A DNA stretch of 64,000 nucleotides from Aliivibrio sp. S4MY1 (GTDB lineage: Bacteria > Pseudomonadota > Gammaproteobacteria > Enterobacterales > Vibrionaceae): contig NZ_JARACP010000005.1 of assembly GCF_028765545.1 (NCBI RefSeq), forward strand, positions 1 through 64,000, in the 5' to 3' direction. The notes under the pieces are model-generated. The model had not been told where the DNA came from and did no database searches. It saw nothing but the letters and a program-made list of their open reading frames with translations. Below, piece after piece: positions 16,552-25,776 of the stretch. Positions within the stretch are counted from its first letter, which is position 1. Each line of letters opens with the position of its first letter. A program made the position numbers and the translations under genes.

Positions 16552-18636
16552 TTGAAAACAAACCTTAACTCAAATTCTTTTAGTACCGCATTCTTAGCGT
16601 TTATCAGATCATCACATCAAAAATTTAAAGTTGGCCCCTCAGCTTCCCATTCTTATATTTATGATCTTTCTGCTATTGCATTATTATTACTTCCCTTAAC
16701 GCTCTCTAATGCAATCGCCGTGCTGCTAGGACATGCTCTTAACCATCTCGACTATACCGCGACTTCAAGTTTATTTTTTCATTTATCTAATTTACTGATC
16801 AATATCTATCCACTCTCATTTTGTGTTATTGCTGGGTACTATTTATCTCATAAGACCACTTTCAGTAGCGCATCATTTATTATTTATTCCGTTACTCTGT
16901 TTTATCTACTCTCAATAGAAAGTGGAAGCTTATCAGCGTCTTTTAACTTTCCTAACAATCCACTACTGGCATTATTAAGCGCCTCTATTACCTATTTATA
17001 TTGTTATCGTTTTAATTTACAGCAGCTTGAACCACAATCTCTAGATTTTTCATCCCGTTTATTCAAGCACGTTTTTCATTTTTTTCTCTTTACTAGTTCA
17101 GCCATATTCTTGTCTAAAATAATGGCTAAATTGATCACTTATTTTACTACATTGATTGGCAATATGAATGCCGACCCTTTAACCCTCACTGGTGGGATTG
17201 TATATCAAACGATACTCGGGCTACTGGGGGCAATTGGTATTAATGGTCATAATATGCTGTTTACGATTAAACAGACTATTTATGCCGATACACAACAAAA
17301 CATGGCGGACTGGGCTGCAGGTGAAGCTTCCCTTAATATTATTAACCAGGGCTTTTACGATGCTTTTTTATCGATGGGAGGATCAGGTAATACGATAAGC
17401 TTACTATTATGTATCTTGCTATTTTCTAAAGAGAAAAACCATATCATGCTTGCCCTAACCGCCTTGCCTTTGGTTATGTTCAATATCAATGAAGTTCTTT
17501 TATTTGGCTTACCTATTATCTTTAATCCATTGCTAATTGTGCCATTCGTCGCTCTGCCTATACTCAGTTTTTTAATGACTTACTTAGCCATATTTTCAGG
17601 TATTGTCTCACCAGTCACCAATATCGTTGACTGGATGACACCTCCATTATTTAGTGGCTATATTGCTATGGGAGATAATATTGAAGGCACCCTACTACAG
17701 CTTGTCATTATTATTACTGGTATATTTGTTTACCGCCCATTCTACCTTGCGTTTGCGGGTAAATATGCGCTGCATAATAAATCTTCGATTACAAATGCCT
17801 CAGTAGAGAAATCAATATTTCAGCGCTTATTGACCAATGTAAGAACGTCTGCAGCAAGCAGCTTAGTGCACTCATCTGCTCAAAAACGTTTATCTCAAAT
17901 GCTTCATAAAGATGGCTTTGTAATGTACTACCAATTATTACAACCTATTGTGAAAAAAGACGCTATTTCATTTGAAGCCTTATTACGTTATCAAGACAGT
18001 GCTGGAAATATCTGTCCTCCAACCTTTATTAGTGATTTTCAACTGCTAAAAATGATGCCTACACTAGACAAGTTAGTTATTGATAAAGTCTTGGCAGATA
18101 TGCAAAAAATGCCCCTTTCTCAAAATCAACGTATTGCCATCAATATTTCTGTTGCTTCAATAGAAGAAGAGGGATTTGCAGAGCATTTGATCAGCAGATT
18201 AGAGTACTTCTCTATCCCGCCACAATGGTTAGAAATTGAAATCACCGAAGAGGCTATTTTAAATAACAGTGATAATCTACTGAATACTCTAGAAATTTTA
18301 AGATCGTACGGAATAAAGATTGCTATGGATGACTTTGGAACGGGTTATGCGTCGTTTCCTCATCTATTAAAATACCCATTTGATAAAATCAAATTAGATC
18401 GCTCTTTATTACTAGACGCAATTACACCAAAAGGAAAGCAGCTTTATCAATTAATTACCAAGATGGGACATATTGCTGAGTGTGACGTTGTTGCTGAAGG
18501 TATTGAAACAGAAGAAGAGTTTAAGTTTGTTGCCGACTGTGGGGTTGATAAAATCCAGGGCTTCCTTATCTCAAGGCCTATGCCCCTATCTGATGTTCAG
18601 AAATTATTAAAACTACAAGACCGAATTCAGTCATAG
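16552..18636 (+). CDS. PTS EIIC-like membrane domain fused to EAL phosphodiesterase
   Basis: The product has 694 residues and starts at TTG. Residues about 30-405 are a multi-span EIIC of the lactose/cellobiose PTS type, with GGSGNTISLLL and the NEVLLFGLPIIFNP segment typical of the substrate site. Residues about 450-690 are an EAL domain with the active-site set intact: FEALLR (Glu475), NISVAS, EITEEA, DDFGTG (Asp593-Asp594), VAEGIE and QGF. There is no EIIA or EIIB domain and no PTS gene next door. The protein most likely senses or carries a sugar and degrades cyclic di-GMP in response, so it acts as a membrane receptor for motility or biofilm control (inference). Confidence 0.88.
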   Translation: MKTNLNSNSFSTAFLAFIRSSHQKFKVGPSASHSYIYDLSAIALLLLPLTLSNAIAVLLGHALNHLDYTATSSLFFHLSNLLINIYPLSFCVIAGYYLSHKTTFSSASFIIYSVTLFYLLSIESGSLSASFNFPNNPLLALLSASITYLYCYRFNLQQLEPQSLDFSSRLFKHVFHFFLFTSSAIFLSKIMAKLITYFTTLIGNMNADPLTLTGGIVYQTILGLLGAIGINGHNMLFTIKQTIYADTQQNMADWAAGEASLNIINQGFYDAFLSMGGSGNTISLLLCILLFSKEKNHIMLALTALPLVMFNINEVLLFGLPIIFNPLLIVPFVALPILSFLMTYLAIFSGIVSPVTNIVDWMTPPLFSGYIAMGDNIEGTLLQLVIIITGIFVYRPFYLAFAGKYALHNKSSITNASVEKSIFQRLLTNVRTSAASSLVHSSAQKRLSQMLHKDGFVMYYQLLQPIVKKDAISFEALLRYQDSAGNICPPTFISDFQLLKMMPTLDKLVIDKVLADMQKMPLSQNQRIAINISVASIEEEGFAEHLISRLEYFSIPPQWLEIEITEEAILNNSDNLLNTLEILRSYGIKIAMDDFGTGYASFPHLLKYPFDKIKLDRSLLLDAITPKGKQLYQLITKMGHIAECDVVAEGIETEEEFKFVADCGVDKIQGFLISRPMPLSDVQKLLKLQDRIQS

Positions 18637-18642
18637 AGCTGA

Positions 18643-18669
18643 TAAAGGGGATAAGGACAGTCCCCTTTA
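18643..18669. terminator. Terminator between EIIC-EAL and EamA genes
   Basis: Arms TAAAGGGGA and TCCCCTTTA enclose a 9-nt loop. The right arm overlaps the stop codon of the convergent EamA gene. The T-tract is short. Confidence 0.55.
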
Positions 18670-19539
18670 CCACATCACCAACACTGCCGCGATAGCAATT
18701 AAAAGCAACGCCAGCATATCTTTACGCTTAATCCCCTCTTTTAACCAAAAGAAAGAAATCAACATAGTAAAGAATACTTCCACTTGGCCCAGTGTCTTCA
18801 CTAAGGGAACGGTTTGCAGTGACATAGCGCTAAACCAGCCAAGGGAGCCAATAAAGCTTGCTATGCTAGTCATTATCACCAATTTAGGTTTGGTAAACAT
18901 CGTTATTAATGTCTTACGATCTTTAGCTAACATGTAACCCACAAGTAATATTGTTTGTAAACAAATCACCAGCAACAACACCCAAGCTGCACGATGTGGA
19001 AACGGCAAGTCGATGGTAAGGCTCGCCTCACGTACCCAAAGGGATGTTAAAGCAAAAGAAGTACTGCACGCGAGTCCAATTAATGCGGTTTTTAGAGAAA
19101 TACTTTTTATTCCATTTGGACAACTCAACATAAAGACCGCAATGGCTCCCACAGCCACGCCGGCCCAGCCTAATAGTGATAATGAGGTACCAAAGAAGAG
19201 TACTCCTAAAAATGCAGCAACAGGTGCTTCACTTTTTGCAAGACCAGCACCAATCGCAAAGTTTTTCTGTTTAAACAACACCACCATTAGCCCCGTCGCG
19301 ACTATTTGCATGATGGATGCACCAATAATGTAGAGATAAGAATAAGCAGTAAACGTCGGAATAGAGACAGGGTCATAATAATACAGAGCAAACAAATAGA
19401 GCACCGCTAACGGACCTGCCCACAAGAAACGTGACAAGGTAACGCCAGTCACGTTCATTTCTTTGCTTAATCGACTTTGAAACGCATTGCGCCATGATTG
19501 GCTAAATGCTGCCAATAACGTAAATAATATCCAGCTCAC
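18667..19539 (-). CDS. EamA (DMT) family transporter
   Basis: The 290-residue inner-membrane protein has about ten hydrophobic segments in two repeated halves, the layout of EamA/RhaT-type drug-metabolite transporters. Near the N-terminus is AFSQSWRNAFQSRLSK, and the second half ends with MLISFFWLKEG, a usual family feature. The substrate cannot be told. It is the last core-like gene before the accessory island, and lies on the same strand as the CARF operon with a 135-bp gap. Confidence 0.82.
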   Translation of the reverse strand: MSWILFTLLAAFSQSWRNAFQSRLSKEMNVTGVTLSRFLWAGPLAVLYLFALYYYDPVSIPTFTAYSYLYIIGASIMQIVATGLMVVLFKQKNFAIGAGLAKSEAPVAAFLGVLFFGTSLSLLGWAGVAVGAIAVFMLSCPNGIKSISLKTALIGLACSTSFALTSLWVREASLTIDLPFPHRAAWVLLLVICLQTILLVGYMLAKDRKTLITMFTKPKLVIMTSIASFIGSLGWFSAMSLQTVPLVKTLGQVEVFFTMLISFFWLKEGIKRKDMLALLLIAIAAVLVMW

Positions 19540-19674
19540 AATAATCCTTTATAAACCATCCTTGTGACTACATAGTACCTTAGCTTTCGTTAATGTTCTT
19601 ATGTTTCAAGTATTGATTATTTATTGCTGCCTATTACCCATAATTAAATACACAAAGTCCAATCCACTTATAAA

Positions 19675-20805
19675 CTAAAGGAGCGTCTCCTCATCACAGA
19701 TGAAAACCACCTCAGCAGAGATTTGATATGTAGCCCCCGATTTTACCCCATCAGAATGCACCTTTATTTTCTCAAATAAATCAGGTATTAGCTTATCTTT
19801 TAATGATTTATGTAACCCTGTCAGTGATTGACGGACAAAATCTTTCGTTAACGTCGCTAACTCGGAATGATCTTTTTGTCGCCATTGCCCTTCATCTTCC
19901 AACCCCATGGTTTTATATAAACGAACATCGGCTTTCATTTTATCGAGCACAGTTAAATAATCTACCGTTTGTGTTTTATCGCCTTCAAAGTAACGATCCA
20001 ACACAGCTTTACGGTTATCTTTAAGTAAAAAGAACAGGTAAATAGCCAACAGCTTGCCCGTTAATTGAATTTTCACCCCTGCGACTTCAACCGTTTTTTC
20101 TGTTGTTGAAATACTCACTCTAACTTGCGTGTTATTGGCACTATTTAACGCCGACACGGTTTTAGAAAATGAATGCGTTTCCATTTGATTAATAATGCAC
20201 TCATCCACCTGACGACGCATGCGTACAAATGGAATTTCAGCTAATGTTACCGTCGCCTCTTTGGCATTAATGACCTTACCCTGCTTGCCTTGTATAAAGC
20301 AATCAACAGGCGTTGGGTAATAAAAATCGCTAACAAATTCAAACTCGTCATCCACAAAAACATGACTTAACACATCTTGCTCACGGCCATACAAAGACAT
20401 CGCATAACCCATGTAAAATGCCATGGTTTTACGGCCACCCGCAATAGAGGCGTGAATCGCCACCTCATTATCTTGAGTTAACAATGCCACTTTACGAGTA
20501 ATAAAATCCGCCATAATAGATTGATCATCAACGCCTTTAGCGTCCACAAGCGCATTGCTATTATCATCGGTAATCACCCAGATATGATCAGTGTTAAAAG
20601 TAATGGGTGGCAAGTGATAATCAGCCAGTAACTTATCCCAATAGCCTTGTACAAACAGCCCTTCTTTAAGCGTCTGTTTTGAATCTTCAGTGGTAATAGC
20701 ATACACCGCTTCAGGCATGGGTTTACCTTGTGTATGCAGGGCGTAAATCGTCTCTGTTAATACTTGGGGACTGGCGCCAGTAACGGCGATAAGGATATTT
20801 TTCAT
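19675..20805 (-). CDS. CARF-domain protein, Cas_NE0113/TIGR02584 type
   Basis: The 376-residue protein has an N-terminal CARF domain (about residues 1-170) of the type called CRISPR-associated NE0113 or Csm6-like ring nuclease. It has the nucleotide-loop TGASPQVLTET at residues 9-19 and SIAGGRKTM at 120-128. Residues about 215-245 (VEVAGVKIQLTGKLLAIYLF) look like a winged helix, and the rest is helical. An Arg-x6-His (Arg325-His332) resembles the HEPN RNase signature but may be chance. CARF domains bind cyclic oligonucleotides, and members of this group are thought to sense or cleave them. It is the last gene of a six-gene operon with three GTPases, 54 bp after the one before. No CRISPR array or Cas10 is in the window. 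Confidence 0.82.
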   Translation of the reverse strand: MKNILIAVTGASPQVLTETIYALHTQGKPMPEAVYAITTEDSKQTLKEGLFVQGYWDKLLADYHLPPITFNTDHIWVITDDNSNALVDAKGVDDQSIMADFITRKVALLTQDNEVAIHASIAGGRKTMAFYMGYAMSLYGREQDVLSHVFVDDEFEFVSDFYYPTPVDCFIQGKQGKVINAKEATVTLAEIPFVRMRRQVDECIINQMETHSFSKTVSALNSANNTQVRVSISTTEKTVEVAGVKIQLTGKLLAIYLFFLLKDNRKAVLDRYFEGDKTQTVDYLTVLDKMKADVRLYKTMGLEDEGQWRQKDHSELATLTKDFVRQSLTGLHKSLKDKLIPDLFEKIKVHSDGVKSGATYQISAEVVFICDEETLL

Positions 20806-20859
20806 GGGGCCTCAGGGGGGATAAGGAGCTAATACAGCCATTAGCTCCCTGCACTCTTT

Positions 20860-22389
20860 TTAAAAATGAATATTTAATAATGTATTTTGTAAATTAGATA
20901 ACTGAGATAAATCCCCTATTTTATTATCTAACTCTTCATCTATTTTATTAATTTCATTTTCAATCACACTTATTTGAGTTGATAAAATATCATTAATTAT
21001 CTCCTCTACCGATGAAGATAATCCCGATATAATAGATTGAGATATTTGATCCACAGCCTGATAAAGCTCTACTGCTTGCATTCTTTGTCTCTCATTCTCT
21101 TTTTCTTGTTGCTCATTCGCTTTATAAGCATCCCAAAAAACAGAAACAACTTGAATCACAATTGCCGCTCGACCAGCCCATTGACCTAATGTTTTCTCCC
21201 ATCGACCTTTTAGCCCCGGAATTTTAAACTTTCTACCATATAACAAACCTTGCTTAATGGTTTTTTCATCGCTAAAAAACGTTTTTGCTTGGTTAAGTAT
21301 CGAATCAAAAAATGGGTTATTTTTATCTTCACTTGCTTGTTTCAGTGTATGCAGAACATCGCATGAAAGAGTGCTGTAATGATGACTTAATGACTCTTCC
21401 AGCCATAACTCCACTTTTTTATATAAAGGTGATATTAATGCCTCTAATTCTGTGTCCAATTCAATTTGATTCGTCGATTGAGTCAGCGTTTGGCTTATTT
21501 GAGCTTTCATTAGTCTGACATTATGCGAGATCATTTCTCTCGATTCTAATATCAGCCCTTTTTTTCTTGCCTGCAAGTGTGCTAAATCTTGTCTGAAATT
21601 TAACAGATTATCATTACTCTCATCAGAACCGTCTTGTTTCAATTCCGTAATAATAGGCATATACCAAAGAGTATTTACCGCACTGATAGCATGCTGTAAC
21701 CTTTCTTGTTCGGCATCATTCATTTTTACCCACTGCTCAAATAATGAGATAAAATTGGTATACCCTGAATGTTCTAACAATTTATCATGCTGATTTAAAC
21801 GGCCATTTAGTGCTGTTTTAAGGTTAATTGGACACACCACCAACTCTTGGATTTGTTTATCTTCAATGCCATATTTAGGAGCCTGAGACATAACAATTGA
21901 ATGGATCTTTTTATAAGCAATCGCCTTATCATCATCATTCGTTAATTGATGATTTAATACGATAAATACTTTTTTACCTAATGCTAGCATTTCAAAAAGA
22001 CGGATATAAAGATCTTTCGAATCTTGATCCCCCTCACGAATAACAAATAACATCACCGAAGAGCGCTTTATTTGTTCATTCGTTGTTTTTTCATGCTCGA
22101 TTGGTGCATTAACTCCAGGAGTATCTAATAATTTATACCCACACCAATTAAACTCATCTACCTTATCCGTTGTCGGTATATCATTCACAACGGCTAATTC
22201 TTCACCCAGTAGGACATTTATTAAGGTGCTTTTTCCTGCGTTATAAGCGCCATATAACATGATTTGAAGCGTATCATTATCTATGATATCGAATAACTCT
22301 TTCTTCAACTCATTTGTATCTCGATATTTATTGATCAATGGATCAGACGCGATGATATTTTCTTTAATTTGAGCAAATGCCGTTAGCAT
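20860..22389 (-). CDS. Dynamin-like GTPase, 509 residues
   Basis: The N-terminal GTPase domain has P-loop GAYNAGKST (residues 47-55), IPTTDK (switch I Thr), and DTPG at 89-92. The G4 position reads LNHQLTND rather than a standard NKxD. The rest (about 240-509) is helical, with a hydrophobic segment near 405-425 and long charged helices at the C-terminus. This build fits bacterial dynamin/LeoA-type GTPases that act on membranes. It follows the 570-residue GTPase gene by 3 bp and precedes the CARF gene. The role in the operon is probably a membrane effector (inference). Confidence 0.8.
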   Translation of the reverse strand: MLTAFAQIKENIIASDPLINKYRDTNELKKELFDIIDNDTLQIMLYGAYNAGKSTLINVLLGEELAVVNDIPTTDKVDEFNWCGYKLLDTPGVNAPIEHEKTTNEQIKRSSVMLFVIREGDQDSKDLYIRLFEMLALGKKVFIVLNHQLTNDDDKAIAYKKIHSIVMSQAPKYGIEDKQIQELVVCPINLKTALNGRLNQHDKLLEHSGYTNFISLFEQWVKMNDAEQERLQHAISAVNTLWYMPIITELKQDGSDESNDNLLNFRQDLAHLQARKKGLILESREMISHNVRLMKAQISQTLTQSTNQIELDTELEALISPLYKKVELWLEESLSHHYSTLSCDVLHTLKQASEDKNNPFFDSILNQAKTFFSDEKTIKQGLLYGRKFKIPGLKGRWEKTLGQWAGRAAIVIQVVSVFWDAYKANEQQEKENERQRMQAVELYQAVDQISQSIISGLSSSVEEIINDILSTQISVIENEINKIDEELDNKIGDLSQLSNLQNTLLNIHF

Positions 22390-22392
22390 ACA

Positions 22393-24105
22393 TTAACCCC
22401 TAAATTCTTGAATCTGACATTCAAATTTTTCTATTTCACCTAAAATAGCATTTGCAAAACGATCCACCACAAGAACTGAATCTCTCACTTCACTCATCGT
22501 ATGATGGACTAAATTAGGAATAAGAATCGTTACTTTTCCTGAAATGTGCATAAGCATATCTTCTACAGAAAAGCCTACAACATGTTCAACTTGTTCGGTT
22601 TCGACCCAATAATTACCAACAGCAGAACCAGCAGCACCACCTAGCATTCCGCCAATAAAGCCACCAATCGCGGTACCAACTCCGGGTAAAATCATACTCC
22701 CAATTAACGCACCACCAGCAGAACCACCAATTCCTCCAACACCCGCTGAAATACTTTTACCAACACTGCCTTTTATTCGCTCAACATTCACCGTCTGTTT
22801 TTCAAAATCACCTAAATCATCGGTATTTAGTGAGCTGGATGTCGTATTGATTTGATTGACGAGATCTTTTAACTCTTCTTGTAAAATAAGCGTTAGCTCA
22901 TGTTCGATTAATTGATTTAAATCTGATGATATCGCCACTTTATCTTGGCTAGCTGAATGCTGTTCAACCACGCCTCTTACTTGAGATTTTACGGTTGTTA
23001 ACAACTCAGAAATAATAAGGCTTTCTTTTTTCTTTAGATCATCCAATGTTTTTTGTGTCTGATCTTTTAATTTTAAAAGCTGAGGTGAGATATCTTTTTC
23101 TAACGTAGATAACACATTATCATTTATAAAATTAATAAGCTGTTGATTTGCTTTCTCTACTTTATATTCTTTTGCTTCATGAATAATATCCGATAACGAC
23201 GAAAATAATCGATTCAACCCTGCTTGAGATTGTGCATTATCTTTTTCTTGATGCTCTCTATAAGCGTGAATAGAAATAGAAATAGCTGATTTTAAATCAT
23301 CTACATTCCCTAGTACTTTTACACGCTCAATCACATCAACTTCTTGAAGTTGGCGTATTGATTCTGACTTATTAACAATAGTATGAACCAAATCATTAAG
23401 CTCATCACTCCAATCTTCTATCAGTTGATCACTTCGAGTAATAATCGGCAGAAGAGGTTTCTTTTTTTCTAACTCAAGTTTCAGATCCGTCAATTCTTGC
23501 ACTTGACCTGGAGAACTTGATGGCGTAAGCCACAAAACGGCATCTGCACTGTCTGTAAATCGACGAGTTAAATCGCCATTCTCATCAACAATAGAATGCA
23601 GGCCCGGAGAGTCTAATAAAACAAAGTTGCGACCAATCTCTACACCTTGAATCGTTGCGGTTGTTTCTACCACCCCTTCTGCAAAACTCTGTTCAAAATA
23701 TTCAATACTATTATCAACAAAGCAAAATCGTTTAATCTCTTCATTAGGGAATTGCTCTGTTATGAAATTACAAAACGAACTTTTCCCTGCATTCACCTTA
23801 CCAAAAACCAATAAAATTATTCTATCTGAATACTCTTCTGATAATTTTTTCATTGGTAAAGAATCAATTAATTTTTCATTCCACTCTTTAATACCATTTA
23901 AAACCGACACCTTAAGAGCATCGGTCAAACTAAACAATAATGATTCTTTTTTTAATTTACCATTTGAATTTTTAAGTGTTTTTTTTATTTTACTTTCAAA
24001 TTCAAATTGCATTTTTGTCAATTCATCTTCGCGGTTATTCACTAAAACAAAGTCACCCGTAAAGTCACGTAAAGATGTAACAAAAACATTTTCATTCTTC
24101 ACCAT
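22393..24105 (-). CDS. Dynamin-like GTPase with glycine-zipper segment, 570 residues
   Basis: The P-loop is GKVNAGKSS (102-110), DSPG is at 165-168, and the G4-like TRSD is at 223-226. The middle part (about 300-420) is helical. Residues about 440-495 form a strongly hydrophobic glycine zipper (GGIGGSAGGALIGS, then GGFIGGMLGGAAGS), which resembles membrane-inserting hairpins. The last about 70 residues are helical. It starts directly after the coiled-coil gene and ends 3 bp before the 509-residue GTPase, so translation is coupled. Two unequal dynamins side by side are typical of bacterial dynamin pairs that assemble as heteromers. Confidence 0.8.
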   Translation of the reverse strand: MVKNENVFVTSLRDFTGDFVLVNNREDELTKMQFEFESKIKKTLKNSNGKLKKESLLFSLTDALKVSVLNGIKEWNEKLIDSLPMKKLSEEYSDRIILLVFGKVNAGKSSFCNFITEQFPNEEIKRFCFVDNSIEYFEQSFAEGVVETTATIQGVEIGRNFVLLDSPGLHSIVDENGDLTRRFTDSADAVLWLTPSSSPGQVQELTDLKLELEKKKPLLPIITRSDQLIEDWSDELNDLVHTIVNKSESIRQLQEVDVIERVKVLGNVDDLKSAISISIHAYREHQEKDNAQSQAGLNRLFSSLSDIIHEAKEYKVEKANQQLINFINDNVLSTLEKDISPQLLKLKDQTQKTLDDLKKKESLIISELLTTVKSQVRGVVEQHSASQDKVAISSDLNQLIEHELTLILQEELKDLVNQINTTSSSLNTDDLGDFEKQTVNVERIKGSVGKSISAGVGGIGGSAGGALIGSMILPGVGTAIGGFIGGMLGGAAGSAVGNYWVETEQVEHVVGFSVEDMLMHISGKVTILIPNLVHHTMSEVRDSVLVVDRFANAILGEIEKFECQIQEFRG

Positions 24106-24561
24106 TTATATCGATTCCAAATAACGCTGTATCTCTTTTAGTTCTTTTAACTGCTTTTCAAGTTGACTTTCTTCTTCTTTTACTTCGATCATTTTCTTCG
24201 AACTAGAAAGTATTTTTTCAATCTCTGATGTTGAATCATTCACACCATTTACAATAATATTTGAAATATACGATTTAAACTCAGTACTTGATAAATCACT
24301 GATCTCGTATTTTTCCATTAACCGCATTGATTCTTGATGGATTAATGCTTTTTTCTCTTTTTCTATTTGCCTTTGAACGCGTAACGCTTCGTCTTTTCGA
24401 GCATTATCTATTTTTTCTTGCTCTTCTTGACGTAATCGATTTCGCTCTTCTCTTTCCCAACGCTCTTGACGTTCTTTTGCCTCATCTTCTTCAATCGAAG
24501 ATTTGATCGCAGAACCAACCAATCCAACTACTGCAGCACCAATTAACCATGGAATAGCCAT
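24106..24561 (-). CDS. Membrane-anchored coiled-coil protein
   Basis: The product has 151 residues. The first about 22 residues are a hydrophobic anchor (IPWLIGAAVVGLVGSAI). They are followed by a highly charged Arg/Glu coiled coil (about 24-85), a short globular stretch, and a second coiled coil to the end. It abuts the 570-residue GTPase gene with no gap and follows the 269-residue GTPase by 14 bp. It probably tethers the GTPases to the membrane or to each other (inference). No named family is recognised. Confidence 0.65.
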   Translation of the reverse strand: MAIPWLIGAAVVGLVGSAIKSSIEEDEAKERQERWEREERNRLRQEEQEKIDNARKDEALRVQRQIEKEKKALIHQESMRLMEKYEISDLSSTEFKSYISNIIVNGVNDSTSEIEKILSSSKKMIEVKEEESQLEKQLKELKEIQRYLESI

Positions 24562-24575
24562 TTTTATTATCCTTA

Positions 24576-25385
24576 TTAAGCCACTTTTGTTATTAATTTA
24601 CTAAGTTCACAGATAAAGTCAGTATTCAATGACTCCTGCTTATTTTTGTTTATTCTTATCTCTTGATTAAGAGTTAATTCGATATCATTTACTGAAGATG
24701 ATATTTTATTAATTAATTCAGATTTTTCTTTTTCTCTTGTTTGAATAATGCCAGATTTTATTTTTTCAATTTCATCAAACAATGTTGAAATGCCACTCTT
24801 TTCACAAAAGACTGGTTTATTTTCTTCAATACCTCTTAGGTATCGTGTTGCTGAAAGTGGTATGATCGTGAGATTTTGAAACTTAGATTCAAAAGATACT
24901 TGCTGCTGAATTTTATCTACAACTGTATTTAGCTCTTCACCCGTTTTTTGATCTATTTGGGTTAAAACTAAACACATCTTTTGTGAGTAATTGGTCGTAC
25001 TCACTGCAAGGCGATTAAATATATCTAATTCATATTTATCCAACTCACCAGCGGTAACTTGGTGAACTAGAAATAAATAATCAGCCATTTCAAACGCACC
25101 CGTTAACGCTGCTGCATCATCTTTACCATGAACATCAGCATCTAACCCTGGCGTGTCAATCCACATAACCTCATTATGTTCGATGGATAAATTCTCTATC
25201 GTTTCACGCTTATCTGCCGACTTAAATGCCGCATAGCCAAAAATAGCATTTAGTAATGTGCTTTTCCCGTGATTATATTTCCCAAAAACAGCTATTCGTG
25301 GCTTTTGATCACTGTGAATGATTTTATCTAAACGTGATAAAGAGTGTTGAAATGTTTCACTCATTATCGATGCATCTAATTTCAT
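24576..25385 (-). CDS. Small GTPase of the dynamin/Era-like type, 269 residues
   Basis: The P-loop is GKYNHGKST (35-43), DTPGLDA begins at 77, and the G4-like TQID is at 141-144. The C-terminal about 60 residues are a helical tail, shorter than in dynamins, so it may be a minimal GTPase subunit. It overlaps the preceding Cys-cluster gene by 4 bp. It is the second gene of the operon. Its short length compared with the two larger GTPases suggests a regulatory subunit (inference). Confidence 0.75.
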   Translation of the reverse strand: MKLDASIMSETFQHSLSRLDKIIHSDQKPRIAVFGKYNHGKSTLLNAIFGYAAFKSADKRETIENLSIEHNEVMWIDTPGLDADVHGKDDAAALTGAFEMADYLFLVHQVTAGELDKYELDIFNRLAVSTTNYSQKMCLVLTQIDQKTGEELNTVVDKIQQQVSFESKFQNLTIIPLSATRYLRGIEENKPVFCEKSGISTLFDEIEKIKSGIIQTREKEKSELINKISSSVNDIELTLNQEIRINKNKQESLNTDFICELSKLITKVA

Positions 25386-25666
25386 AACCTAACCTTATAT
25401 ATAGCATCCATTACTGCATTCATTTGTAATTGATTGCAGATTTTTGCATTTTCTTTGTAATATTCATCGATTGTAAATCTTGCTTTAAACATTTGGTCAT
25501 ACGCATCATCTACCCGACAAACGATTGGCCTATTTTCATAAATACTGCATTTTTGTTTTTGATAGTAAATGCAGATTCCATCCCCAGAGTGGAACTCTTG
25601 AAGCTCCGCTATATTGTGTATCTGCTGACAACATAAACCACAGCCTGTGCATGGAAATGGCATCAC
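25382..25666 (-). CDS. YkgJ-family cysteine-cluster protein
   Basis: The product has 94 residues with the metal-binding pattern of YkgJ/Fe-Zn cluster proteins: Cys6, Cys9, Cys12 and Cys13 in CTGCGLCC, then Cys32, Cys40 and Cys50 (RPIVCR), and a later Cys. Members bind zinc or iron; their function is mostly unknown. It is the first gene of the six-gene operon and overlaps the 269-residue GTPase gene by 4 bp, so it is made together with it. A role as metal or redox sensor of the system is possible but unproven. Confidence 0.8.
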   Translation of the reverse strand: MMPFPCTGCGLCCQQIHNIAELQEFHSGDGICIYYQKQKCSIYENRPIVCRVDDAYDQMFKARFTIDEYYKENAKICNQLQMNAVMDAIYKVRL

Positions 25667-25741
25667 ACCCTCATTTTACCAAACGTTATTCACCGTAAAT
25701 ATAATTAAATAATACGGCACATTCCACAATAAAAACGTCAT

Positions 25742-25770
25742 TTATCATCATAACTTAGCATTATTATACT
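25742..25770 (+). promoter_or_regulatory. Possible promoter of the candidate sRNA
   Basis: TTATCA and TATACT are separated by 17 bp, a fair sigma-70 match. It points toward the hairpins at 25783-25912. Confidence 0.3.
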
Positions 25771-25776
25771 CAACTA

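Noticed and set aside
19675..25666. A classical type III CRISPR locus
   Set aside because: Only a CARF protein is present; there is no Cas10, Csm/Cmr subunit or repeat array in the window.
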